DNA of 64,000 nt. It comes from Pomphorhynchus laevis (lineage: Eukaryota > Acanthocephala > Palaeacanthocephala > Echinorhynchida > Pomphorhynchidae). A model generated the notes under the pieces. The model did no database searches and was not told the DNA's origin. It saw only the letters and a list, made by a program, of their open reading frames with translations. Every line of letters begins with the position of its first letter. Positions within the stretch are counted from its first letter, which is position 1. Positions 10,396 to 20,749 of this stretch are shown in pieces. The stretch spans positions 52,903-116,902 of the forward strand of contig WNNJ02000564.1 in assembly GCA_012934845.2 (NCBI GenBank). The letters are read 5' to 3'. The position numbers were made by a program, and so were the translations under genes.

Positions 10396-10767
10396 ATGAC
10401 CATTTTAAGCATTTTGAATTATGTCTTTCTACTGCCTTATATATTTCTAGCTTCAAATCGAAAACTATATATTGAAATATACTCGCAGGTTAACTCAGAT
10501 CTAAGAGAATCCGAGTTGGAGGTAAGTTTGCAAGACACCGGCCGAATGGATGCAGCAGCAGATACTCGATTATCTGCAGCATACCCTATTAATTCTCTTC
10601 CAACAGTACTCAAGCTTAACTTTAATAAAAGCTTAATGAAGAACGCGGTCAGGCCGTCATTAGGAATTCGTATTAGCAGAAGAGGTAAACTGTTATACAT
10701 CAATGACATGCATGTTCCCGTAAATCCGTATGATACTCACATCCAAGTGCAGCTGATAAAAGTCTGA
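10396..10767 (+). CDS. Secreted YbaY/YscW-like beta-sandwich protein
   Basis: From ATG 10396 the 123-aa product starts with a hydrophobic signal sequence (residues 1-19, ending FLA). Residues about 35-120 carry ESELEVSLQDTGRMDAAADT, then PTVLKLNFNKS, then ISRRGKLLYINDMHVPV. These are the strand motifs of the YbaY/YscW lipoprotein domain (xxLxVxLxDxSxADAPxxx...FxFELPxDP...xxGKLLFxxDTxxPV). The domain is best known from proteobacterial envelope lipoproteins and type III secretion pilotins; whether it is common in animals I cannot check. The cysteine of a bacterial lipobox is absent, so the protein would be secreted. The frame is intact, single-exon, and followed by AATAAA at about 10835. It may be a laterally acquired or simply uncharacterised animal gene. 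Confidence 0.6.
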   Translation: MTILSILNYVFLLPYIFLASNRKLYIEIYSQVNSDLRESELEVSLQDTGRMDAAADTRLSAAYPINSLPTVLKLNFNKSLMKNAVRPSLGIRISRRGKLLYINDMHVPVNPYDTHIQVQLIKV

Positions 10768-11060
10768 TGATAAATATGCCGTTACCTTATAAACTTTCAA
10801 ACGATTTATTGTGATTCCCGTATTCATTTCAATAAAATGAGCTCAATATGCTGTTACTTTATATAATTGCATTAAGACACATTTATCCAAAATTGAAATG
10901 CAGCAAAAGACGATAAGACAATTTTATAAGGCAATTCTTAATAACTATTGACTTTGAAATAAATTAAAGTCAAAGTTAAATTGCAATTCTTAATAAGAAA
11001 TAATTGCAATTCTTATCAATAACTACAATTCTTAATAACTATTGACTTTGAAACAGATTA

Positions 11061-11415
11061 AATCAGCTAACTGAGTCTACGTATTTAATATAATTATAAA
11101 ATAAACAAAACATAATAATGCTAAATCAAAATTTAATAATTAAATCATAAAATAAATATATGTTTTTAGATTTTCTATAATTTAAATCAAGTTAAAATAA
11201 AAAAATTGAAATTTAAAATAAACGTCATTTTTATGAATTGACTAATAAATAACAGACGTTGAATCAGAATAAGAATTAGATGTCATCAGGAGGAACTGCT
11301 ATGCTATCAGGTTTCGGCCCCTCATTCCTCTACCCAACATAGCAGCGAGGACAAATACTAGCTAATGATGTATTTCATCTGAAATAACTATCTAGTATCT
11401 TATTCTAATACAAAG
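11061..11415 (+). mobile_element. Family E element, nearly complete copy
   Basis: Runs from CAGCTAACTGAGTCTACG through the AT-rich body to a core with TCATCAGGAGGAACTGC and ends ATCTTATTCTAATACAAAG. It abuts the 3' side of the Penelope-like element. It is the best copy to define the family ends. Confidence 0.6.
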
Positions 11416-11419
11416 TATA

Positions 11420-11902
11420 TTATTTATTATCCATCCATAAAAATTTGCCACTTAAGAGTTTAAATTTATTCTTTATATTATTGTGTTGATTTATATATTT
11501 TACTATTTTCTGCTTGATGTTATTTTTATAGTAACCTAGTTTAAAATATGTATCTATTAAATTATTTAAATGATTTTGAAGAAAGCCAATATCATTACAT
11601 ATTGTTGCAATTCTTAAAATTTCATTATTTAATGTATTATATTTTATATTATATGGTATGCATGAATGCTCATGCAAAAATATGTTTCTTGTAAATTTAA
11701 ATATGTCATCTTTACGATATAAATTAATAGTAGTTTTAGTTAATGTTAATTTAATGTTCATATCTAGATATACACCTTCTTTATCATTAATATTGGTTTT
11801 GTTAAGAATAAGGCTTTCTGGATAAATGTGCTTACTAATTGAATAAAAATTATTAGAATTAAATACACATATATCATCAATGTATCGAAACATATATTTC
11901 AT
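11420..11902 (-). pseudogene. Reverse transcriptase C-terminal part (YIDD)
   Basis: 160 codons beginning at the catalytic YIDD (KYMFRYIDDICVFNS), followed by YLDMNIKLTLTKTTINLYRK and NIFLHEHSCIPYNIKYNTL. Both resemble the blocks after the active site in Naiad-type reverse transcriptases. It is out of frame with the preceding RT piece; between them, 11990-11905 in another frame still reads MGGNSCPIIADLFLSF, the usual GIxMGGxxSPxxADLFL block. Confidence 0.75.
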
Positions 11903-11997
11903 ATATTTATATTGTTTAGATTTAGTTCTTTACACAGTTATGAACAAATTCATATTCTATAAAGCTTAAAAACAAGTCAGCTATAATTGGGCAACTA

Positions 11998-12423
11998 TTA
12001 CCACCCATTGGAAACACCTTTTATTTGTCTAAATATAGATGTCCCTACCTTTAAATAATTTTGATTTATCAAAATATTTAAGGATTCTATTAATTCAATT
12101 TTATCCATATATTTATATTTATTTGATGGTTTAATTTTTGTTAGATAGGCGTTATAATTATTATAACATATATATGTATATCTTTTTCCGAATATAAGAT
12201 TAATTAATTTTACTAACGCTTCTTTAATATCTACTAAATCTAGATTTGTATAAAGCGTACTAAAATCGTATGTATTCATATTTTGAAAATTTATTCCTTT
12301 TGTCTGTTCTACAAACTCTTTTGTAGAATTAATACTGAAATAGTGTTTTATACCAGTATTAATTTCGATTACATTCCAATATTTTTTAAAGTGTGCTTTA
12401 ATTGCTTTAAGTATTTTATTCAT
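11998..12423 (-). pseudogene. Reverse transcriptase palm, motif A
   Basis: 141 codons holding YDFSTLYTNLDLVDIKEAL, the motif A region of Penelope-like reverse transcriptases with its catalytic aspartate, and ending in RQIKGVSNGW. There a single-base slip replaces the expected GVSMGG. It is one of three RT pieces of the same element. Confidence 0.75.
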
Positions 12424-12663
12424 ATAGACAGAAAGTGGTTTTAATGTACATTTAAACGCACTACATATGAACCTAGGTTTTATTGGATTTTTATGTAATT
12501 TTGGATTCCAATATAATATAGGTATAGTTTTATTATCTGATTCAACCTTTATACCCGTTTTTATCCATTATAGAACAGTGACTTGTAATAATTGTTTCTA
12601 AACTCAACTCACTACGTTCATATGTTGGATTTACATTTAAATCATTAGAATTAACCTCTTTCA

Positions 12664-13098
12664 TCAGCATATCATAATAAAGATTTTGCATATGAAGACA
12701 AAGTTATTACTAGCTTTATCAATAGTTGTTATTATATAGTTATCCTTTAATTTAGTAAGTTCTTTATACATATCTTTATTAATTTTATCTTTCCTTTTAT
12801 AATTGTTTGTTATTTTCATTTTATTTTTAATTTTATCAAATATATAATATTTCGAAATGTTTTTCTTAGATATATTCGAGCTTTCACTATTAATCAGCTT
12901 ACTAAAGTAATCATTTAAGTTATTATATAACGAATTGTAAATTTTATTTTTGTCGTTGTTATTATTTAATCTATATTTATACCCTTTTGATAGCAGCTTT
13001 CTTAATTCACAATTTTCAATTAATTCTAGATTATGGGTACATATATGTTCATTTATTTTATCAAAACTAAGACTTTTAGAATTGAATTCTGTTTCCAT
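12664..13098 (-). pseudogene. Reverse transcriptase N-terminal part
   Basis: 144 codons, lysine- and asparagine-rich, ending in TTIDKASNNFVFICK. That matches the 'tpaDKaxnxVvicK' block found before motif A in Penelope-like RTs. Between this piece and the endonuclease, short out-of-frame pieces such as YTPKIRYKLLPSLGGK keep the reading. Confidence 0.65.
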
Positions 13099-13509
13099 TA
13101 TGTTTCTAATATTATCGTTACATATTGATTTTAATTCTTTATTATAATTAAAAATTTTTCCTCCTAATGATGGTAGAAGTTTATACCTTATTTTAGGAGT
13201 ATATTTACTAAAATCTGACCCTATTATTTCTATACTTTAGAATTATTTAAAATTCCTGCAATATTTATGTCATATATACATTTATTAATGAATTTTATGG
13301 TTAATGTATATTTTCTATTGTTATTATTTACATTTATTGTACGATTATAGTATTTTGTATTACAATAACTGTCTATTATACAACTTAGCCTATCATAGTC
13401 GTTAATTAATTTTTGATTTATTATATATCTTTAGAAAAACTTCTTATATTTACATAAAGATCTTTTAGCTTATTATCACTTAAAAAGTTGTTTTAATATT
13501 TCTAATCGT

Positions 13510-14127
13510 TCATTTATATACATATCTTTTTAATATTTTTAACTCTTTTTTCATATTCCTTTTATCACCATGACTTCTTGGTTTGCGTTTAACTGGATTA
13601 TTATAATATAGTTGTTTATTATGTATTATACTACTTCTGCCAATTCCTTGTACCACGTCATTCAATCCTAATGGGTACATGGAATTAAGCGTTTTAATCC
13701 AAAAATCTTCTTTTTCTAATAGTTTTTGATTTAATATAGAAATGTTTTCTTCGATAATATGTTCTAAAATAAATAATTTACAGTTTTTAATATCATGTCC
13801 TATTAATCTCATATGTTTATGAAATATAGTTGTACTATTATGCTGTATATTATATATGTGTTGCCTAAACCTAGTTTTTAACATTTGATATGTTTTTCCT
13901 ATATATTGCAATCCACATGTGCATTGTATTAGATACACTACACCTGCAGTATTGCAGTTACAATTATTATTAATATTTAATGAAAAACATTTGTTTGTCG
14001 TATTACTTACGATACAATTATTATTATTTATAACATCACAAACTATACAATTTTTTCTGTTACATTTAAAAGATCTAAAATTGAAATCATTAGTACTTAC
14101 GTATTTTTCCAATATGGTTAATACCAA
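13510..14127 (-). CDS. GIY-YIG endonuclease domain of the Penelope-like element
   Basis: 205 codons. Residues about 19-28 hold a cysteine cluster (KCNRKNCIVC). Then GVVYLIQCTCGLQYIGKT gives the GIY and YIG halves, followed by LKTRFRQH with the expected arginine and histidine, a GHD block, and LLEKEDFWIKTL with the metal-binding glutamate. It ends near YPLGLND and a basic tail. The enzyme would nick target DNA to prime reverse transcription. All expected active-site residues can be seen. The single frame is open over the whole domain, but the RT downstream is broken, so it is a leftover rather than a working protein. Confidence 0.8.
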   Translation of the reverse strand: MVLTILEKYVSTNDFNFRSFKCNRKNCIVCDVINNNNCIVSNTTNKCFSLNINNNCNCNTAGVVYLIQCTCGLQYIGKTYQMLKTRFRQHIYNIQHNSTTIFHKHMRLIGHDIKNCKLFILEHIIEENISILNQKLLEKEDFWIKTLNSMYPLGLNDVVQGIGRSSIIHNKQLYYNNPVKRKPRSHGDKRNMKKELKILKRYVYK

Positions 14128-14132
14128 TATGG

Positions 14133-14172
14133 TTAATCGGATTTGGAAGTTAATACCTTCAAATCCGATTAA
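14133..14172. repeat. Perfect short inverted repeat beside the Penelope-like element
   Basis: TTAATCGGATTTG and CAAATCCGATTAA flank a 14-nt loop, directly at the 5' edge of the minus-strand element. It could be a hairpin terminus or junction of two elements. A related 45-bp piece (ATTAAATATTATAAAGTAATT...) recurs at 15540-15580. Confidence 0.5.
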
Positions 14173-14229
14173 ATATTATAAAGTAATTAAAAACGTTAGC
14201 ATTTTATATTATAAAAATAAAGTTTTTGG

Positions 14230-15010
14230 TCCTAAAAAAGAATACATCATATAGGAATATCTTTTCTATACTTCAAACATGTGTTTATCAAAAATTTGGT
14301 ACAGGGCCAGATATTGTTTCTTGGACTTTAAACGTTCCAACTAACTGGCTGATTTTCGCTGCTACGTCACATTACCTACATTTCAGATTTATCTGTTCTA
14401 ACTATCACTTAAGTTGTGAAAGAGAAAAGACTATCACACATAATTTACTAAAGGTGGTTTTCCGCTTTGGGCTATTAAGAAAGCTAAATTTAAATCTTTA
14501 GTGCATAAAAATATAGTTTTTGGTCCTGAAAAAAGTTTACATTATATAGAAAAATACCTTCTGTTAGTAACAAATAGAATTCAGTATTTTCAAAATTTAT
14601 TAAAAATAACATAACCAAGTGCACATTTTTAATCAAGCGTATTAACTAAGTGCGCATTTTTAACAGAAAAATACCTAAACTTCACAACATTTTTAAGCGT
14701 AAAACAGATTTTAACAAAGATGCAATTGCTTATAAAATACCTTGTAAAAAATGTGATCAGGTATATGTTGGTCAAACACGTCAAGGTTTGGTTAAGCGTA
14801 TTAAACAACATAATTAAATGTACGTAAAGGGACCAATTCTCGTGCTGTTGCTCAGCATTTTGTGAGTTTGAATCATTCCGGTGATTTCGAAAATGCATTT
14901 ATTTTATCATTTGAAAGTAACTTGTTATCTCGCATTATTCATGAAGCGTATTTTATTTTAAAAAAGAACCTAAATTAATGCTTAATAATAAATCCGATTA
15001 CAACCTTAAA
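14230..15010 (+). pseudogene. Canonical Penelope-like element relic (RT end then GIY-YIG)
   Basis: On the plus strand, 14226-14501 reads VSWTLNVPTNWLIFAATSHY and FICSNYHLSCEREKTITHNL, the end of a Penelope-like RT (usually WxSxVPxxWKxxxIxxLxxRAxxICSNxxLxxxEIxxI). Downstream, 14695-14820 reads YKIPCKKCDQVYVGQTRQGL and KRIKQHN, the start of a C-terminal GIY-YIG domain. The order is therefore the usual one, opposite to the neighbouring minus-strand element, and it belongs to a different lineage. Stops and frameshifts break it. Confidence 0.65.
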
Positions 15011-16057
15011 TTAAATTATAATTAATTATTCCAATATTACATTATTTTAATTTTTTCAATTCGTTTGTTTTTTTTCTAATTGTATTATTATTTTGTTTTG
15101 GTTTAGATTAAATTATAATTTATTACTTTAATTTTACACTATTTTTATTATTAAATTCGTAATTTTTTTGTCACTTATTTTAAGGTTTTAATTTTATTTT
15201 GTTTTATGATTCTGTTTTTTTTTCTTTTTATTGTTTTTAAAATGTGTGTAAAATTTTAGTGTGTGATTGTTTTCTTTCTCGTTATTTTCTTTTTCTTTTA
15301 AGTAGAAATGCGGGGCACATTAATGCTTGAATTTTTGTATAAATGTTGGAAACAGAAGGGGGGAATTATGAAACTTTTTTATGAAAATTGTGAAACATTA
15401 TATTGCAATCCTGATGATGATAGCAGGAGCTATCGAAATATAGAGAATTTTAATCAAATAAAGGATATTTTCTTATTCGTTCCTGTAATAACTATATATT
15501 TGAAATGGAAGAAGATTGTGGGTTTAGTATTTATTATCCAATTAAATATTATAAAGTAATTAAAAACATTAGCATTTTATATTATTTTAAATAATAAGAC
15601 TTTTTGATATTATCTCCAAAGAGTATGCAACTTTAAAGCTATACTGCATAAAATATGATGATAAATAATGATAAAATCAATTTAAATCAAAGTCGAAGGG
15701 TTAGATTAGCTCGTTTTTCGTTACCATCTTCGAAAGTATACTGACAGATACCCTACTGCAAACACAGATGAAAAATACACTAAGGCATATATTATCTAAA
15801 TGACCAATCTGGTGGGTTCAGTTTACGGACAAAATAAGCTAAAGAAATATCCTTTGTTCTAAAAGTTGTTTTCTTCAAAATAAAACATTACACTATAGAC
15901 TATTTAAATTACCATTTTCAATTACAGATTTACCTCTGATTCAGAGCCCAGTTTGCTTGCTTTAGTATATTCGTAAATCTTTTCAAGTGAAATCCAGCTC
16001 CAATTCACTGAAATAATTAAACACACCAAGCTTTTTCGAGCTGCATGGATGCCATTA
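15011..16057. other. AT-rich stretch, no gene recognised
   Basis: An 83-codon frame (15308-15559) has no recognisable domain and ends in a repeat shared with 14160, so it is probably not a gene. Nothing else is supported. Confidence 0.4.
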
Positions 16058-16995
16058 AATCAGATCATGTAACTGAGTCTACTAAATTATTTGTAAATTA
16101 AAATAATGAGAAATAAAAATTAAATAATGAATAATTGAATAATACATAATTAAATAATAATCAATAATTAATAATTTTATACAATTTAAATCGAGTTAAA
16201 CTTTGAAATTTAAATTTAAAATAAAAGTTAATTTTTATAAATAAACTAATAAATAATAGACTTTGTATCAGAATAAAGATTATATGTCATTAGGATGAAC
16301 TGCTGTGTTATCATGATTTGGCCCCTATTCTTTGACCAACATAGCAGCTGCTAATGACGAATTTTCTCTCATTAAATTTGCTTTTTTAGTACAAAGTATT
16401 ATTAAATAATTAAATAATTATAAATAATTATAAATAATAAATAATTGTTATTTAAGATTTTATATAATTAATATCAACTTAAAATAAAAAATTAAAATTT
16501 AAAATAAAATTCATTTATACGATCTGAGTAATAAATAACAGGCTAATGTATCTGATAAGGATTAGAGGTCATCAGAAGGAATTGATATGCTACCATGTTT
16601 TGGCCCTATTCCTCGACCCAATATAGTAGCGGGGCCAAATACATTCTAATTACCTATTTCCTCTGAATAGTAATAAATAATAAATAATTATAAAAGATTT
16701 TATATAATTTATATCAAGTTAAATCAATAAATCAAAATTTAATAATTAAATAATTAATAATTATAAATAATAAATAATCGTTATGTAAGATTTTTTATAA
16801 TTTAAATCAAGTTTAAATAAAAAATTGAAATTTAAAATAAAAGTCAATTTTTAACAATATAAATAACAAACGTTGTATCGGTATAAGGATTAGAGATCAT
16901 CAAGAGGGGCTGCTAATTTCGGCCACTGTTTCTCGGCCCAACACAAGCATGGCCAGATATATGCTAATGACATATTTTATCTGATGAAATTTGAT
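16058..16995 (+). repeat. Three head-to-tail family E copies
   Basis: Cores with TCATyAGgAgGaAcTGCT-like sequence and AATTGACT/AATAAATAACA blocks occur at about 16.25, 16.55 and 16.87 kb in the same orientation. Only the first keeps the AACTGAGTCTAC end. This suggests tandem growth or insertion of the family into itself. Confidence 0.5.
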
Positions 16996-17156
16996 TATCT
17001 TATATTAATATTAATAATATTATATTAATAATAAATAAAGATAAATAATTTTTTTTTAATGAGAAATTTTTTTATTAATTTACATTAGAAGGTTCCCTCA
17101 AATGGGCCATTAAAACATTGGAACAATTTTAGAGATTTTTAAACAATCGACTCTTC

Positions 17157-18230
17157 TCAGAAGGAAGCCATTGGTGCGCTCCGTGTTGATCGTGCACACC
17201 TAATACACGCAGAAGACGCTCGACAAAGACAGAACGCAATCCGACGCTTCAGCTTGCATATTCTTTCGGAGTAAGTCATCTGCGAATGGGAAGCAGCCTT
17301 TTCCGCGATGGTTTTCAGTAGTCTCGAAGCTGCTGGGCCAGCACCACCCGCGGATGAAAAGATAACAGGAAAAAAGGTCCCTCCTTCTACGTTTGTTACA
17401 CGTTCATCGTATTTTGCTCGTTTTCGGTTCTCATGGTATCTGAATGATGCGGCTGCTGACTGAGAATAGGAACTTGCATGTGCATTAAACACGGCAACAT
17501 CCAGAAACGTTCGCACGAACCTACTCTCAAATAAACCACTGCAGACCACATCGAGACGTGCGTCCGGATCACAGCACGTTGTTGCCGACTCAAAGCACGT
17601 ACGGCTCCCAATAGCTCGAAGTACCGGCTCAGTCTCCACACCATGGCATACTTGGGACAACTCCTTAGCAATTACATCACGCACTGCATTGTGACGGACA
17701 ATAAGAAGTCCCCCCTTCTTGCAAGACAAGACATGAGTCAAATCGGCCACGGAACCACACACGCACAACCTGTTTACCCGGTCATTGGGAGTCCAACCAT
17801 ATCGAGTCGCGATCGAGTCTGTGAATTCCGTCGAGGAAAGGTGATAATCTTCGCAGCTTAATGGGATAGCGCTTAGCCAAGACGAAGCCGAGTCCACCCT
17901 TGCATGTTCAAGGGATAACAGTGTAGATCCCGATAAGAGATGTGATGCCTCATCTAACCTCTGCTTGTACAAATGGTGACGTCTTCCAGACAGCAACACA
18001 GTTATGGAATTCTGACTCTCCCTTAGTGCCCGACCACGTAAACAAGATGAATATGTTTGACAGAAAGTTTGAGAGTTTGCGTATTCAATTTCGGCAATAA
18101 ATACAGGATCCACAATACCCATTCCACCAAGTCTCAACGGGGATGTCAAAGCGGTTGTTAATGCATCCGTGATATCATGCTTTAAGATTAAAGGAAGCAG
18201 TCGGACAACTATGGCTAGATAAATAATTAA
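17157..18230 (-). pseudogene. LINE 3' part with restriction-like endonuclease
   Basis: 330 codons in one frame on the minus strand, with a few in-frame codons of the same kind further upstream (ALTTALTSPLRLGGMGI). It has LRLGGMGIVDPVF (end of the RT thumb), CVCGSVADLTHVLSCKKGG followed by RHNAVRDVIA (the CCHC-like finger of restriction-like-endonuclease LINEs), and DPDARLDVV...FLDVAVFN (the PD-(D/E) nuclease core). Layout and motifs fit the R4/Dong/NeSL/R2 side of LINEs, which cut defined target sites. The frame is open to a stop near 17157, but the RT itself is missing, so this is a 5'-truncated insertion. Its GC content is clearly higher than the surroundings. Confidence 0.65.
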
Positions 18231-18620
18231 AATAATAATAATTATATAAGATTTTTTACAGTTTATATTTATATCAAGTTAAAATTTGAAATTGAAATTT
18301 AAAAGAAAAGTCAATTTTTATTTACAAATAAATAGTAGACGATGTATCAGAATAAGAATTAGAAGTAATCAGGAAAAACTGCCATGTTATCATGTTTCGA
18401 CCACTATTCCTTGAACAAACATAGCAGCGGGGCAAATACATGCCAATGACATATTTTATCTGATTAAATTTGATTATCTAATGCATATTATTTTAACACA
18501 GATTGTTATCATATTTTATACAATTTAAATCAAGTTAAAATTTAAAATTGAAATTCTAAATAAAAGTCAATTTTTGAGTTGATTAATAAATAGTAGACGA
18601 TATATTAGAATAATGCGATG
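18200..18620 (+). repeat. Two partial family E copies
   Basis: Two same-orientation partial copies, with AAAGTCAATTTTTA and the CAGAATAAGAATTAGAAGTAAT core at about 18.35 kb and a second truncated body at 18.5-18.6 kb. They flank the LINE relic on its upstream side as the three copies at 16-17 kb do on the other, so the LINE may have landed inside a family E cluster. Confidence 0.45.
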
Positions 18621-19740
18621 TACAGAGCATCAGAGTCATCTTTCGTATTGAAAGCACTTGTTAATAGCATAGTTAAACCGGGCGAACAACTATTTCGGGT
18701 GTTTTAAAGAACATTAAGGAGGAAATAAAAGAATTGAAATAAGGTCAATTTCAAAAGTCAAGATAGTCACATACAGTAATAAGCGAAGTGTTTTACTGTT
18801 AAAATGGTGAAGTTCATATATTGCTAAACGAACCCAGCAGCAGACCGGCACATGAAACTATCAGGTAATTATATTTCGCCTGTTTAAGTGATCATCAATT
18901 TCATAATCAATTGTTTTTATGTGAATTATATACTTCAATTTAAACATGAGAATATTGACAATAAAATGAAAACAGTAAATTAAAATGAAATAGCAAAAAA
19001 GACAATATTTGACAATAAAATATACACGGAAGAATTTCATATTACAGTTTAACAAAATTTTAAAGTTTAAACAAGAAATAAATTTTAAGTTAAATAAATT
19101 ATATTTCAATAATGAGTGCAAGTAATATGAATGTTATATCCATCTCTGTTAGAAGAAACTTTTAAAATTTACCAAATAATCCAGAAAAAGACATAACATT
19201 GTTTAAAACTATTTAAAAGGGTAAAATTAATTTTCACGAAAAACTTAATCGCTTTGCAAGTCAGATGCAAACATGAAACGCGATGCGAACTAAGCAGTTA
19301 ATAATTTAATAGCAAGCAACAAGGATATCCGTGTTACGTTAGCGTTATCGGCTTAGTTAAAAATATTACTGTGCAATTACGACAAGTCACAAATGTGATC
19401 TTACTAGCTTTGATAATTTGGATAACGAAAATATCGAAAACGATCAATTTCCTAGTCAAAAATAATAAAAAAAATATAATATATTTCTATATTTAAAAAT
19501 ATAAATCATGAAATGATTTATATCATTGAATTATTGAAATTAAATAAAATTCGTTTTATTTAAAATTAGTAATTTTGGGAATAAATCGAAAGCAGTTAAT
19601 CGAAAAAATTTAAAATAATTCTAATTGTCGATTAAAAACGATAGTAAATATTCACATCTCATTTTTTAATTATTACAGAAATTATAGAAGTAGAAATATC
19701 AGTAGAATGAATTCTACTGATATTTGAAACACTGCCACAC
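18621..19740. other. AT-rich stretch, no gene seen
   Basis: No coding-like frame, RNA gene or clear repeat end is visible apart from simple AT-rich runs. The 86-codon minus frame at 18861-19121 is low-complexity and is not called. Confidence 0.4.
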
Positions 19741-19761
19741 TAACGTGTATATGTGACATCA

Positions 19762-20550
19762 TTGTAACAGTTATTATCCCATTCGTCAGGGTCTTTCAGA
19801 AATCTACAACAAACATATACGATGAATTGTCAAAATATTAATGATCGATCGATGCTATTTAACAGAGACACTTTAAAGTGTCCCTGTTAAACAACATTTC
19901 TATTTAAAGGAATTTAGTGCCTGATGCATGGTTAAACCGCAATACGCACTGCCATGCACAGAGCTTATGCTAAATTTCCTCTGATGAATCAGATTAAGTG
20001 TAGTTCTGTTTTTCAAGCTTTAGACATTGTTTAAGCGTGTGTTAAGGTGCCTATGAATGATTATTAAAATTACGGTACTGATGAGCTCCGCTAGATCGAA
20101 ACGCGTATACCGTTGTGAAGTTTGTCGTCACACATAGGATGACTGGGCATACGTAGCGACTTTGAATAATGCAAGAATAATTCGGTTCTATTTCTTGATA
20201 TGATGAGGATATATAGAATGCTGCCTGGTGTTAATGCCTCTTTATGAGGAAAGCATATTGATTTATTTACGAGTACACCATTGTGTGTCCCAGGGCAGGT
20301 GTAACAACAAATTATATTTTATATATTTGCACACTTTTAAGTGTCCCTGTTAAACAGCATTTCTATTAAAAAGAATTTAGTGCCTGATGCATAGTTAAAC
20401 TGCAATACGCACTGCCATGCACAGAGCTTATGCTAAATTATCTCTGATGATTCAGATTATGATGAAAGCTTTTTGAGCTTTCATCATTGTAACAGTCATT
20501 ATCCCATTCGTCAGGGTCTTTCAGAAATCTACAACGAACTATACGATGAA
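19762..20550 (+). repeat. Nested direct repeats enclosing a hammerhead
   Basis: Order is P (19762-19832), Q (19875-20000), a unique part with a ribozyme motif (20001-20335), Q again (20340-20458), P again (20483-20550), all in the same orientation. P begins CATTGTAACAG and Q begins AGTGTCCCTGTT. The second Q-P junction holds a perfect hairpin GATGAAAGCT/AGCTTTCATC. Direct repeats around a ribozyme recall retrozyme or pseudo-LTR organisation, but no coding element is present. Confidence 0.5.
20072..20113 (+). ncRNA. Type I hammerhead ribozyme
   Basis: Stem I pairs ACGGTA (20072-20077) with TACCGT (20108-20113), six perfect pairs. CTGATGA at 20078-20084 and GAAA at 20098-20101 are the invariant core strands. 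Between them, GCTC and GATC form stem II with one mismatch and a 5-nt loop. After GAAA, CGCGTA gives the self-complementary ACGCGT of a minimal stem III and the GTA cleavage triplet, cutting predicted after 20107. A very short, palindromic stem III, probably working as a dimer, is typical of hammerheads in Penelope-like elements and animal retrozymes. Confidence 0.75.
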
Positions 20551-20749
20551 TTGTACGATTCATCGTATCTTTACGGATCGATTTTCTCGAATTGATCTAG
20601 TGTCTAGCAAAATAGTTATTTTTATCAAACTGTTGTAATCAAAGGTTTTTAATCAAACTGTTGTTTTATCTCGGACATTTTTTAAATGATTTTTAAAATG
20701 ACATTTTTGTAAATAATTACTAAATAATAATAAAATTAATATAAATCTG

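Larger units (their letters stand above)
11420..14127 (-). mobile_element. Penelope-like element with N-terminal GIY-YIG (Naiad arrangement)
   Basis: Read on the minus strand, the order is GIY-YIG endonuclease (14127-13510), then reverse transcriptase pieces (13098-12664, 12423-11998, 11902-11420). Canonical Penelope-like elements carry the endonuclease at the C-terminus; the Naiad clade has it at the N-terminus, preceded by a cysteine motif, as seen here. Several stops and frameshifts separate the pieces, so the copy is dead but recent enough to keep long frames. Its composition is extremely AT-rich with asparagine- and lysine-heavy codons. No pseudo-LTR was recognised. It is bounded on one side by family E and on the other by an inverted repeat. 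Confidence 0.75.

Noticed and set aside
11290-11330. Family E cores contain GAAAC and CTGATGA on the minus strand
   Set aside because: No pairing block adjoins the two strands as in families A and B. The region is better explained by its own GAATAGG/CCTTATTC hairpin.
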